DNA from: Paraburkholderia solisilvae
Lineage (GTDB): Bacteria > Pseudomonadota > Gammaproteobacteria > Burkholderiales > Burkholderiaceae
Assembly (NCBI RefSeq): GCF_902859875.1
Contig: NZ_CADIKF010000007.1
Coordinates: 1 to 64,000, forward strand
Direction of reading: 5' to 3'
Length of the DNA stretch: 64,000 bases
The notes under the pieces: model-generated
Told to the model about the DNA's origin: nothing
The model's input: only the letters and a program-made list of their open reading frames with translations
The model's database searches: none
Translations under genes and position numbers: made by a program
Shown: piece after piece, positions 1 to 8,495 of the stretch
Numbering within the stretch: the first letter of the stretch is position 1
Layout of the letters: every line of letters begins with the position of its first letter

Positions 1-1
1 G

Positions 2-940
2 GCGCCGGCGTGCACGCTGCTGGTGTATGTCGACGATGCGACGAGCCGGCTGATGGCGCTGCATTTCACGGCGACCGAATCGACCTTCAGCTACTTCGAA
101 GTGACCCGGACGTATCTGGAACAGCACGGCAAGCCGGTGGCGTTCTATAGCGACAAGGCAAGCGTGTTTCGCTCGACGCAGACGGCGACGACCGGTGGCA
201 AAGGCGTGACCCACTTTGGCCGGGCGATGTTCGAGCTGAACATCGATGGGTTATGTGCGAATTCAAGTCAGGCCAAGGGGCGCGTCGAGCGCGCGAACCT
301 GACGCTGCAGGACCGGCTGGTGAAGGAACTGAGGCTGCGTGGCATCAGCACGCGGGAAGCGGCCAATGCCTATGCGCCCCGCTTCATTGCGGACTACAAC
401 GCGCGCTTTGGCAAGGCGCCAAGGAGCGCGTTTAACGCACACCGGCCACTGCGTGCGGACGAGGATCTCGATACCATCCTGACGTGGCGTGAACCGCGCC
501 GGGTCACGCGTTCGCTGACGCTGCAGTATGACCGGGTGATCTACCTGCTGGACGATACGCAAGCAAACCGCAGGCTGGTGGGACGTTACATCGACGTGTA
601 CGAATATCCGGACGGTCGCATCGAAATCCGTGCGGATGGCATCGCCCTTCCCTTCATGCCATACGACCGGCTCTCCGAGATTGATCAGGGCGCAGTGGTC
701 GATCACAAGCGGCTGGGGCACGTGCTGCAGGTCGCGCAACTGGTCCAGGCCGATCGGGATAACCGTCGTGCCTCGGGCTCACCGTCACGGACCAATCAGG
801 GGCAGGCGCCGCGATTGAAGGAACGCCGCACCGGTACAAAAAAGCAGCGGGAAATCAGCGTTGATGATCTGAACACCGCGATTGGCCGGACCGTGGTCAG
901 CCTCCAGGACCCTGTACTCAGACCCCAGTCAAAGAGATAA
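2..940 (+). CDS. ISNCY-type DDE transposase, 5' end outside the window
   Basis: C-terminal 312 residues of an insertion-sequence transposase with an integrase-like (rve) catalytic core. The frame is open from base 2, so the gene begins upstream of the window. The catalytic triad is visible: Asp in LVYVDDATS, Asp in AFYSDKAS, and Glu in KGRVERANLTLQ about 37 residues later. The long basic tail after the core (ending SLQDPVLRPQSKR) is typical of the large ISNCY (IS1202-like) transposases found in many Burkholderiales. It should catalyse cut-and-paste or copy-out movement of its own element. Downstream, at 1028-1098, lie four TGTCCG(C/G) motifs and the start of a second related transposase, so two elements or an internally deleted element abut here. 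Whether this copy is intact cannot be judged without the upstream sequence. Confidence 0.85.
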   Translation, partial: APACTLLVYVDDATSRLMALHFTATESTFSYFEVTRTYLEQHGKPVAFYSDKASVFRSTQTATTGGKGVTHFGRAMFELNIDGLCANSSQAKGRVERANLTLQDRLVKELRLRGISTREAANAYAPRFIADYNARFGKAPRSAFNAHRPLRADEDLDTILTWREPRRVTRSLTLQYDRVIYLLDDTQANRRLVGRYIDVYEYPDGRIEIRADGIALPFMPYDRLSEIDQGAVVDHKRLGHVLQVAQLVQADRDNRRASGSPSRTNQGQAPRLKERRTGTKKQREISVDDLNTAIGRTVVSLQDPVLRPQSKR

Positions 941-1027
941 CAAGGCTCAAACCCCGACATCTCTACTTTGCTGCCACCCCGACACTTCAGAATGGCCTCG
1001 ACACTGGATGTAGTGGCTAAGTTGTAA

Positions 1028-1098
1028 TGTCCGCTTTTAGCCACGCTCAAATGTCCGCTTTTCGTGACACGTAAGCTGTCCGGCTGCCGGTTGTCCGG
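1028..1098. repeat. Four TGTCCG(C/G) repeats, probable IS end
   Basis: TGTCCGC occurs at 1028-1034 and 1052-1058, and TGTCCGG at 1077-1083 and 1092-1098, all in the same orientation. They sit just upstream of a transposase start. Arrays of TGTCC-type motifs are common at the termini of ISNCY-like elements, where they probably bind the transposase. The exact element boundary cannot be fixed from this copy alone. Confidence 0.5.
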
Positions 1099-1112
1099 CG
1101 CCGGGAGCTTTG

Positions 1113-1245
1113 ATGGCCGCGACAGAACGGATAACGATGACGATGCGCGAGCTGGACAGATACAAGGTGATTCAGGACGTGGCCGACGGCGTGCTCAGGC
1201 CGTGGCCGTGGCGTGCCGCCGAGCGATTCGCCGCAGAGGCGCAGA
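1113..1245 (+). pseudogene. N-terminal fragment of a second ISNCY-type transposase
   Basis: The first 40 or so codons (MAATERITMTMRELDRYK, then VIQDVADGVLRPWPWRAAER) match the usual N-terminus of ISNCY-family transposases, which begins with a short MTMRELDR-type helix and a helix-turn-helix. Similarity stops at about 1240, exactly where the 3' end of the opposite-strand oxidoreductase gene begins, so the rest has been deleted or replaced. It lies on the same strand as the transposase ending at 940 and is preceded by the TGTCCG repeats. It is a fragment with no expected function. Confidence 0.65.
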
Positions 1246-1246
1246 A

Positions 1247-1996
1247 CTACGCCGCTCCAAGCAGCCAGTTGTTGAACTCCATGACATGGGCATGTTCGTT
1301 CGGGCCTGCATTGTTGCGCAGTTGCTTTGCCCGTTCGAGCACAACTTCGTCTGCATCGGTGCCCAGGAGGCGCATGATTTCATCGAGGCACTCAGGTAGC
1401 AGAGTCGCACGAGGTTCTTTCGTGCTGTTCAACAAGTCGGTCTGGGTCCAGGGCGGCACAATCTCGATTACTCGCACGGAGGTCTCGCGCAGCTTGTAGC
1501 GCTGGGACAGCGCATAGGAGTGCAGTGCAGCTTTTGTCGAGCAATACACTGCAGAAGCAGCGAACGGGATGAAGGCCAACCACGAGGTGTTGTACAGAAT
1601 CGCTGCTTCTTTCTGCCTCTTGAGGTGTTCGATCAGGGCCGAGGTGAGCCGAATCGGACCGAGTAAATTCGTGGCGATAGTTGAAGTCAGCAAGTTTTCA
1701 TCGATGGCACCCGCCGCGTCATCAAACTGCATGATGCCGGCATTGTTGAAGACGACATTCAGGTCTGGATACCGCTCGGTAAGCGTCTGTGAAACCGACG
1801 TTATGCTGGATGCGTTCTCGATATCGAGTTCCAGGTAACCCATTCCCGGGTTGGCGGCAGTCACCTCGTCCAGAAGGCTTTTCCGACGGCCTGAAATGAT
1901 GACCTTGTTGCCGAGATCGTGAAAAGCCTCCGCAATACCGCGTCCGATGCCCGATCCCCCGCCCGTGATGAAAACGGTATTTCCTGTCAGTTTCAT
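1247..1996 (-). CDS. SDR family oxidoreductase (DltE/YbbO-like)
   Basis: A 249-residue classical short-chain dehydrogenase/reductase, expected to be cytosolic and NAD(P)-dependent. The cofactor motif TGGGSGIGRG is at residues 11-20, the structural NNAG motif is near residue 86, and the catalytic set is Ser in YNTSW and Tyr/Lys in YCSTK near 155-160. A PPWTQT stretch follows, as in DltE-like members. The length is normal for the family. The start is supported by an AGAGGAATAG ribosome site before the ATG. The last codons run into the junction with the transposase fragment, so the native C-terminus may have been altered by that insertion. The substrate cannot be told from sequence. It stands alone, with no obvious operon partner. 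Confidence 0.85.
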   Translation of the reverse strand: MKLTGNTVFITGGGSGIGRGIAEAFHDLGNKVIISGRRKSLLDEVTAANPGMGYLELDIENASSITSVSQTLTERYPDLNVVFNNAGIMQFDDAAGAIDENLLTSTIATNLLGPIRLTSALIEHLKRQKEAAILYNTSWLAFIPFAASAVYCSTKAALHSYALSQRYKLRETSVRVIEIVPPWTQTDLLNSTKEPRATLLPECLDEIMRLLGTDADEVVLERAKQLRNNAGPNEHAHVMEFNNWLLGAA

Positions 1997-2494
1997 GGTT
2001 CTATTCCTCTATGTGCGCTTATCTTGAGGTCGAAGTTGATGCTCTATAAAATCGCGGAGCCGTCTCTTGAAGGTGGACTACTTTTCAGCCCCTTCCCCAT
2101 TTCTCGGGTCAACCTTGACAACACACTAGTCGAGAAATATCCAATTATTATGTAGTAAGCCGAATTTACTTAAAACTGCAGTCTTAGGAACTCGACTGAT
2201 TCACAGCCTTGGGCGGAAAGTGAGTGGCGCGGCGACTTGCCATAGCATCATTCGGTAGCCGTGCGCGCAATGACATCGTCCTTCTTCTGACTCTTCATAT
2301 GCATCACTTCGGTATCCGACAGGATAGTGCGGGCGCAACGAAAATATTTGAAACCCGCTGATCGATATGACGATCCGCTGAATGTCCCGATGATACTGAG
2401 AAGACTTCGTCTACGGTGTAAAACGCCGCGCACGTCATTGCGATTGCATATGTTAGCTCGAAAGAACCCGAGCCAGATATCCTGAAACAGGACT
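1997..2494. other. Intergenic stretch upstream of the SDR gene, no gene seen
   Basis: About 500 bases without a supportable gene. The part nearest the SDR start is AT-rich on the minus strand and presumably holds its promoter, but no confident -35/-10 pair was picked out. The 2248-2494 part is open on the minus strand only as an out-of-context extension of the IS6 transposase remnant and does not resemble any protein I recognise. Confidence 0.5.
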
Positions 2495-2706
2495 TTTCCA
2501 TGATCAAAATGTTCACGTCCTTGATTCACGATCTTGCGCGGCACCGGGTTCGAGCGCAGCGCGCGCTCGAAGAAGCGTTTGGCCGCGGCCTTGTCGCGCC
2601 GCTTTTGCAGCGGCATGTCGAGTGTGGCGTGATGCTCGTCAACGGCTCGCCACGGCGGGTGCGGTTCACCTTGCCGCGTGATGAACATCTCGTCGTCCGT
2701 TGACAA
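2495..2706 (-). pseudogene. IS6-family transposase, central fragment
   Basis: The peptide read on the minus strand from 2706 contains DDEMFITRQGEPHPPWRAVDEH-type sequence followed by LQKRRDKAAAKRFFERALRS and NPVPRKIVNQ. This is the hallmark region of IS6/IS240 transposases around the first catalytic Asp. Similarity breaks down after about residue 65, and neither the helix-turn-helix N-terminus nor the C-terminal catalytic Glu region is attached. A C-terminal IS6 fragment lies at 4328-4444 on the same strand. The order of the two pieces is wrong for one element split by an insertion, so they are probably remnants of two separate copies in direct orientation. Confidence 0.75.
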
Positions 2707-2802
2707 TATTCTTCACACATCGAATAGAGGTAAGGCGCCAAGCGTTCATGTGCAGGAAGTCCCCACCGAACTCCAACAGGATTCAAGACAAGGGCACGTG
2801 AA

Positions 2803-4290
2803 ATGAACGCAAACTCTCCATCCATCAGCCAACCCACAACTACTGCACTGCCCGACCTCGTCGCTTCGTTGCTGACGCAGGCGGACGCACATCCCAACGC
2901 GCCCGTCGTTATCGAGGGCGATATAACAATTACCTATAGACGATACGCGGACCAGGTGCGAAAACTTTCGACGAGTCTGTTCGATATCGGCGTCAGGCCG
3001 GGAGACCGTGTCATCCTGCACCTCGGCAATTGCAACGAATCCGCGATCGCCTGCTATGCCGTGATGATGCTCGGCGCCATTGCCGTACCACTGAACGTTC
3101 ATTACAAGCCGCATGAACTCATCGGACTGATACGTCGGCTTCAACCTGCTGCGTATTTTGGCCATCTTGCACAGCGAAAATCCATTGATGAGATCGCAGC
3201 CCACCTGCTGCCGAGCGAACGCCGCTTTTACGTCGTCGACAAGCTGGCCTCGCAGCGTTCCGACTGCCTCGCTCATGCCAACGACACGTGGCAGGCGTTC
3301 ATCGCGTCCGCACGTGAAGTACGGCAATTTCCCAGGCAGGATCCTGATGCGACCGCGCTTTTGCTTTGCACGTCGGGCAGCAACGGCGAACCGAAGCTGG
3401 TTGCGCATGCGCAACGCTCTCTCTTGCACGCGGTCCGCTATATGCAAGATTCCGGCTTTGGTCCCAGCACGCGGTTACTACTGCCTACGCCTCTGTTTAA
3501 TATGCCTGGCATCGTGCAGTTGTGCGCGTCCGTTTCGACGGGCGCGTGCATGGTATTGCCGTCGTGCACCGATTTCGACGGCGCCGCGTTTCTCGACGCG
3601 ATCGAGCAGCACCGTTGCACGGACATTACGGTGACCTCATTCGGCGCTGCAGAAATGATCCGTACGCAACTGATCCGCCGTCGTATAACCGATTCGTTGC
3701 GCACATGCGTGGTGACCGACGACGCTTGCTCTGTCGAGCTTCATCAGCGTTTTGAGCAGACCTTCGGCATACCGCCGCTATGCCGCTTCGGCATGACAGA
3801 GGCGCCGTCGTTCGTCGTGCCAGGGCACACCAACCGTACTGTGCGTGCACGGCCGGGCACCGCACGGCTCGTCGACGGCAACGGCGACGACGTCACTATC
3901 GCCATGCCGGGTGAACTGTGCCTGAACGTGGATACGCTATTTCAGGGCTACTGGATTTCGCCAGGCGTCATCGACGCCGCGCGCGACGCCAATGGCTGGT
4001 TTCACACCGGCGCGCTCGCGCGGCAGGACGAGCACGGCGATCTGACCTATCTTTCGTGATCGTAGGAAATAATCGTACGCGGCGGCGAGAACGTTGCGCC
4101 TGCAGAAATCGAGCAGACGCATTGTCCGCTTGCCCGGTAAGCGTACGAGCGACGGCGATTGGAACTGGCAACGCCGCCATGTGGGCGCGCGACGCCCCCT
4201 CCCTGGCCATGAAATCTTGTGCGCGTGCCTTGCGTTTGTGCAGCTCGTTGCGGCTGCAGCGGCACGCTATGAGGTTCGGTCGCAATAAGG
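2803..4290 (+). pseudogene. Class I adenylate-forming (AMP-binding) enzyme, C-terminally broken
   Basis: The first 418 codons (2803-4059) encode the large N-terminal domain of an acyl-CoA synthetase-like ATP-dependent ligase. Motif A3 is LLCTSGSNGEPKLV, A5 is CRFGMTEA, A6 is GELCLNVDTLFQGYW and A7 is HTGALARQDEHGDL. The frame then meets TGA (4057) and TAG (4063), after which the same frame continues with EIIVRGGENVAPAEIEQ, the A8 hinge, before another stop. Further C-terminal-domain traces appear in shifted frames to about 4290. Family members are usually 500-550 residues, so the mobile domain with the catalytic Lys is lost. The normally conserved ribose-binding Asp of A7 (TGD) is Ala here, a second sign of decay. 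The substrate is unknown. The gene lies between two IS6 remnants. Confidence 0.8.
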
Positions 4291-4327
4291 ATGATTGGTC
4301 GAGCAAGGGCGATACGATAAGTCATGC

Positions 4328-4444
4328 TTATTTGCCGGGTGCACAAAACTGTTCGGCAAGCGTCTGGCGACTATCGTGCATTTTCCCCTTCCTGATCACG
4401 TGCATCAGTTCAATGCCGCCCAGCAGAATGCGCGCGCACTCGAG
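4328..4444 (-). pseudogene. IS6-family transposase, C-terminal fragment
   Basis: Translated on the minus strand, the segment reads CARILLGGIELMHVIRKGKM, then LAEQFCAPGK and a stop. This matches the extreme C-terminus of IS6-family transposases (GIELMHMIRKGQ followed by FAEQFY). Only about 38 codons remain. With the fragment at 2495-2706 it brackets the AMP-ligase pseudogene, both pieces pointing the same way. Confidence 0.65.
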
Positions 4445-4533
4445 GATGAGTAATCGCTAAGCGGCGGCCCCTCGTATCGGATCCTTGACGAGGTGCGTCT
4501 GCGGCAACAACGCGGGGAGCGGGAATAAGTGTC

Positions 4534-5799
4534 ATGCCGTGCGTGTTCCATGAAGAGCACTTCGGACTTCCAGCAGGCACAGAGACCATGAATTCACGTT
4601 CTGAACAAACGCTTGCTGGTAAGCGACCTTACGACTCACGTACATTCGATCCGCGAGTCTGGATTCTGGCATTGGGCACCTTCGCAATCGGCACCGACGC
4701 GTATGTCATTTCCGGTATCCTGCCCGGTGTTGCACGCGATCTGCATATTGCGGTAAATACCGCGGGGCAGATCGTCACGTGGTACTCGCTGACCTACGCG
4801 ATTGCTGCGCCGGTGTTAGCGGCGCTTGTCGGACGCGCAAACCGGACGTACGTCATCATCGCTGCACTCGTCCTCTTCTCCGCAGCGAACATCGTATGTG
4901 CGGTCACGATGAGCTTCGCCATTCTGATCGCCGCACGCGTGGTGGCCGGAATTGCCGGCGCTCTGTACACGCCGACCGCCTTTACCCTTGCAGCTGCGCT
5001 CGCTGCGCCTGAAAAAAAGAGCAAGGCTCTTGCGGCTGTCCTATTGGGACTGACTTTTGCGACCGCACTGGGGGTGCCGATCGGCACGCTGCTGGGGCAG
5101 CATTTCGGGTGGCATGGCGCGTTCTGGCTAGTGGTTGCACTATCGGTATCGGCTGCGGTCGTGATCGGCGCGAGTCGAATGTCGCCCGGTGACGCGTCCT
5201 ACTCGACGTCTCCCGGACTCGTTGCGCGCTTTGAGCCGTTGGTGCATGGATCAACCCTGCTTGCGCTGATGCCTGTCTGCATCTTCTCCGCAGGCTACTT
5301 CTGCTTCTACACCTACCTTGGCGCAATACTCGGCGCACACGGTTTTCCTGCCAGCCAGATCGCAGTGATCTTCCTCGCGTCAGGTGTCGGCGCAGTGATT
5401 GGAAGTTTTACGGGTGGCCACCTGGGCGCTCGCTTTAGGCCCATTGCCGTGCTCGTCATCACGTTCGCGGCAACATCGATCAATGCCGCGCTGTTCGGTT
5501 ACCCGGAAGTGTCGTTTTGGAGCGTTACGCTCTCTGTACTGTTTCTCTCAGGGAGCGGCTGGCTCTTTCTTCCCCCGCAGCAGGCCCGCCTGCTGTTGAT
5601 TGTCGAGGCGCGCCACGCGCAGGTTGTACTGGCTCTGAACAATTCCTTCCTCTATATTGGCGTTGCCGCGGGCACGTCAGTCGGCGCCGGGATAATTCAC
5701 AGTGGCTTCAATCTCGATGACCTGCATTGGGTTACTTCAGGCTTCATGTGCGCAGCTTTGCTGATACTTGTGCTGAGCTATTTGCGCAGCGGCAAATAA
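4534..5799 (+). CDS. MFS transporter, DHA1-type drug or metabolite exporter
   Basis: A 421-residue inner-membrane carrier of the major facilitator superfamily with about 12 hydrophobic segments. The first helix (WILALGTFAIGTDAYVISG) begins near residue 43. The sequence resembles AraJ/YdhP/PbuE-like proton-driven exporters. The loop between helices 2 and 3 (VGRANRTYVIIA) is a divergent form of the family's GRxxDR motif A. The start at 4534 has a GGGAGCGGGAA-type ribosome site, but an ATG at 4588 (MNSRSEQTL) would give a more usual N-terminus and is a real alternative. The gene follows the IS6 remnant directly and appears monocistronic. No substrate can be assigned. Confidence 0.85.
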   Translation: MPCVFHEEHFGLPAGTETMNSRSEQTLAGKRPYDSRTFDPRVWILALGTFAIGTDAYVISGILPGVARDLHIAVNTAGQIVTWYSLTYAIAAPVLAALVGRANRTYVIIAALVLFSAANIVCAVTMSFAILIAARVVAGIAGALYTPTAFTLAAALAAPEKKSKALAAVLLGLTFATALGVPIGTLLGQHFGWHGAFWLVVALSVSAAVVIGASRMSPGDASYSTSPGLVARFEPLVHGSTLLALMPVCIFSAGYFCFYTYLGAILGAHGFPASQIAVIFLASGVGAVIGSFTGGHLGARFRPIAVLVITFAATSINAALFGYPEVSFWSVTLSVLFLSGSGWLFLPPQQARLLLIVEARHAQVVLALNNSFLYIGVAAGTSVGAGIIHSGFNLDDLHWVTSGFMCAALLILVLSYLRSGK

Positions 5800-6046
5800 C
5801 CGTGACCGTACCCGTGCTAGCCGATCGACAAGACGACGCCGGACGCCGCCCGGAACAGTTGAACAGAGGTTGCCGTCGTCGCGACTTCGGTCCATCTTTG
5901 TTCGTGGAACGAGAACCCCTGACCATGATCGCTTCTCTCAGGAACGACTCAAACCGCTTTGCTTGACGTAAGCCATTAGAATGCCTAACGCTTTTGCGCG
6001 ATTCACATGCGTCGTGAGCAGTGTGACGGGTTATAGCAATGTGGGA

Positions 6047-6931
6047 TCAACCCCGATGATCCGGTCCAGTTCGTCGAATATCGAAACCAGTGCGAAAATT
6101 GTCCGCGGACAGCGGCATATGACCCCAATCGATTTTGTCGTGCGCATGGACCAAACCCTGCACTTGCCATTGCTGTTCTTTCGGAACAGCAAGCATGTCG
6201 GCGCTAGCTAACGTATAGCCGAGATATGACCAGATATTCTCGGGATTGGAGCGATAATTTTGTTTTTCGAACAACGTGGTGAAATACCACCAGCAATCGT
6301 ACCCATTGCTGGTCAGAAGGTTGGTAATGTCCGTAGTGCTCTGCTCATCTGCCTCAACAAAGATGAACGGACGGCAACGGGAAATCGTAGCTTCTGCGCC
6401 CTGTAGCACACGCAAGTCATAACCTTCGGCGTCGATCTTGAGAAAATCCACTCGTGGAAGATTCAGACTGTCAAGAGTCAGCAGGGGCACATGCTCCATG
6501 ACAGTATCACCGCCGTAGTCTGCGCCTAGTCTGATCGCTCCGTAATTGTATTCGTGGTGTGGAGGGATCGTGCAGATATCTACCTGCCCGGATTCGCAGC
6601 CCACGGCGGCCAGATGCGTGTGGATATTATGACAATCGTTGAGAGCTGCATTCGCACACAGAAGTTGATAAACCAGCCGCTGAGGTTCAAAAACGTGGAC
6701 AACTCCTGACGCACCGACTGCCTTTGAAAGGGGTACCGTATGGCTACCAATATTCGCTCCGACCTCGACGGCAATGTCGCCGGGACGCAGCACCTGGGTA
6801 AACAGACGAACTTCTGCTTCGCCCCACTCCCCGTAGGCGATCAAACTTTTGCCAATGTACTGATCGCGCGGATTGACCAGAAAGCGACCATGACGACCAT
6901 CTACAAGCTGATAGATATTTTTGTTAATCAT
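6047..6931 (-). CDS. FkbM family SAM-dependent methyltransferase
   Basis: A 294-residue soluble protein with the FkbM methyltransferase fold. The SAM-binding loop VEVGANIGSHT is near residue 56, FEPQ follows at the end of the next strand, and DFLKIDAEGYDLRVLQGAE near residue 163 is the family signature. FkbM-type enzymes usually O-methylate sugars or polyketides, often in surface-polysaccharide or glycosylation loci. The gene is visibly less GC-rich than its neighbours and stands alone in a region of IS debris, so horizontal acquisition is likely. It is about 1.5 kb from the DUF2827/adhesin locus but separated from it by a regulator gene, so a functional link is only a guess. Confidence 0.85.
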   Translation of the reverse strand: MINKNIYQLVDGRHGRFLVNPRDQYIGKSLIAYGEWGEAEVRLFTQVLRPGDIAVEVGANIGSHTVPLSKAVGASGVVHVFEPQRLVYQLLCANAALNDCHNIHTHLAAVGCESGQVDICTIPPHHEYNYGAIRLGADYGGDTVMEHVPLLTLDSLNLPRVDFLKIDAEGYDLRVLQGAEATISRCRPFIFVEADEQSTTDITNLLTSNGYDCWWYFTTLFEKQNYRSNPENIWSYLGYTLASADMLAVPKEQQWQVQGLVHAHDKIDWGHMPLSADNFRTGFDIRRTGPDHRG

Positions 6932-7009
6932 CGCGTTGTGTGCTCACCGCACTAGAGAGTTTGATTATTTACCGCCGATAACCTGAACGGGTCATCGCCA
7001 CGATGGGCA

Positions 7010-7125
7010 AGAAATCCCCCATACGCACCGTACGCGGCTGTCATTTATTGATACTGCAGTCTTCCGTGGTAAGACGATAAATTACGCTGGATAGCAATGC
7101 AGCTCCCTATCCGGGGGGCATTTTC
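7010..7125. repeat. Dispersed element, copy A
   Basis: The 16-mer AGACGATAAATTACGC at 7072-7087 and the 8-mer AATGCAGC at 7096-7103 recur with the same 8-base spacing at 25949-25980. Both copies are followed by a C-run/G-run dyad, here CTCCC-tatcc-GGGGGG. Weaker similarity extends leftward for about 60 bases. It lies between the FkbM and GlxA genes. No function is recognised. Between this element and the GlxA stop (7126-7382) nothing else could be supported; a short unrecognised open frame on the minus strand ends at 7221. Confidence 0.55.
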
Positions 7126-7382
7126 GAACGGTAACCGCCATGCTTGTTCAATACCACTTTTCGTTCCTTGCATGGTCCAGCAAATCTTTCGTAATGTAGT
7201 TGGAATGATATGCCGCGCGCTTATGCCTCAGCCCACGCTTCATCGATATAGTTCAACGTGAATGCCCCCATCATGTCGACTTGCGTGGCACGCCAGCGTA
7301 TCGATCGGTTGCTGGTGGTAAGCCCGAGCGTCGTCGACTTTGGCCGCTGTCTCGGGACATACACTGCGACATCCCAAGCACT

Positions 7383-8336
7383 TCAAATTTCCGACGGCGC
7401 ACGGCTTTCCCTGCCCGAGCGCCGGACGGCCTGCGGCGGCTGACCCAACGTACGAAGGAACGCGCGTCTCATACGATCCCGGTCGGCAAAACCCACTACG
7501 TCGGCGATCACGTCTAAAGAATGGCGCCCCTGCTCGAGCATCAACCTGGCCGCTTCCACGCGCAATTGCTCGATGGCCTTTGCGGGCGACTGACCGGTTT
7601 CCGCAGTGAATGCTCGACTGAACTGGCGCGGGCTGAGATTCGCGACGCCAGCAAGTTCCTCGACGGTGAGCGCGCTGCGCAAATTCGCATTCGCATAGAC
7701 AAGAGCCTTCTGAATCCTGTCGGATTTCGGCTCCAGTTCAAGCAGCGTGGAGAATTGCGACTGGCCGCCCGAGCGCCGATGGTAGACAACGAGCTTGCGC
7801 GCCACCGTACGCGACACCTGTTTGCCGTGATCCTTCTCGATCATCGCAAGCGCCATATCGATGGTGGCTGCCATGCCCGCCGAGGTCCAGATCGAGCCAT
7901 CCACGATAAAAATCGAATCCTCTTCGACAGATACCTTTGGAAAGCGCTCCTGCAGATCGCTCGTAAATCGCCAGTGAGTCGTCGCACGCCGGCCGTCGAG
8001 TACGCCTGCTTCGGCCAGAACAAAAGCCCCCGTGCAGGGAGCCGCGACGCGCCGTGACGTTTTGAGTGCATGTTTGACAAAAGCGCCCAATGCGGGAGAA
8101 GCGAGGTCGGTTTCGACGCCCGAAGCGAATATGACGGTATCGAAAACAGCGTCGCCGAACGGTTGTGTCTCGAACCGGATTCCCGCTGCGGCCGATATCA
8201 TTCCGCCCGTTTCGGAAAGCGCCGTCACTTCATACGCCCGCTCGCCGAGCACGAGATTCGCGAGTTCGAACGCGGTGACCGCGGCGAAACCCATCAGATG
8301 GAAGTTGGGGAAAACGACATAGCCGATTGTGTGCAT
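7383..8336 (-). CDS. GlxA family transcriptional regulator (DJ-1/PfpI plus AraC)
   Basis: A 317-residue two-domain regulator. Residues 1 to about 190 form a DJ-1/PfpI class I amidotransferase-like domain with the cysteine elbow AAPCTGAFVLAEAG near residue 100, used in this family as a ligand-sensing rather than catalytic domain. Residues 215-305 form an AraC/XylS double helix-turn-helix (LTVEELAGVANLSPRQFSRAF, then DVIADVVGFADRDRMRRAF). The start is fixed by a GGAGG ribosome site nine bases before the ATG. Such regulators control amino-acid, carnitine or betaine catabolism in Burkholderia, but no catabolic operon adjoins this one, so its target is unknown. It is transcribed on its own. Confidence 0.9.
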   Translation of the reverse strand: MHTIGYVVFPNFHLMGFAAVTAFELANLVLGERAYEVTALSETGGMISAAAGIRFETQPFGDAVFDTVIFASGVETDLASPALGAFVKHALKTSRRVAAPCTGAFVLAEAGVLDGRRATTHWRFTSDLQERFPKVSVEEDSIFIVDGSIWTSAGMAATIDMALAMIEKDHGKQVSRTVARKLVVYHRRSGGQSQFSTLLELEPKSDRIQKALVYANANLRSALTVEELAGVANLSPRQFSRAFTAETGQSPAKAIEQLRVEAARLMLEQGRHSLDVIADVVGFADRDRMRRAFLRTLGQPPQAVRRSGRESRAPSEI

Positions 8337-8495
8337 ATGTCCTCCAGCGGCACGTCCGAAACCTAATGAATATACGACCTTTCAGACGCGGTCAACAGGC
8401 ACTGCCCTTCGGCTCACGATCACGCGCCGGAGCGATTGACTGCGACCGTGCACGGCGTCAAGTCGAGTGACCGGCGTGGCCCGCACAGACAGATG

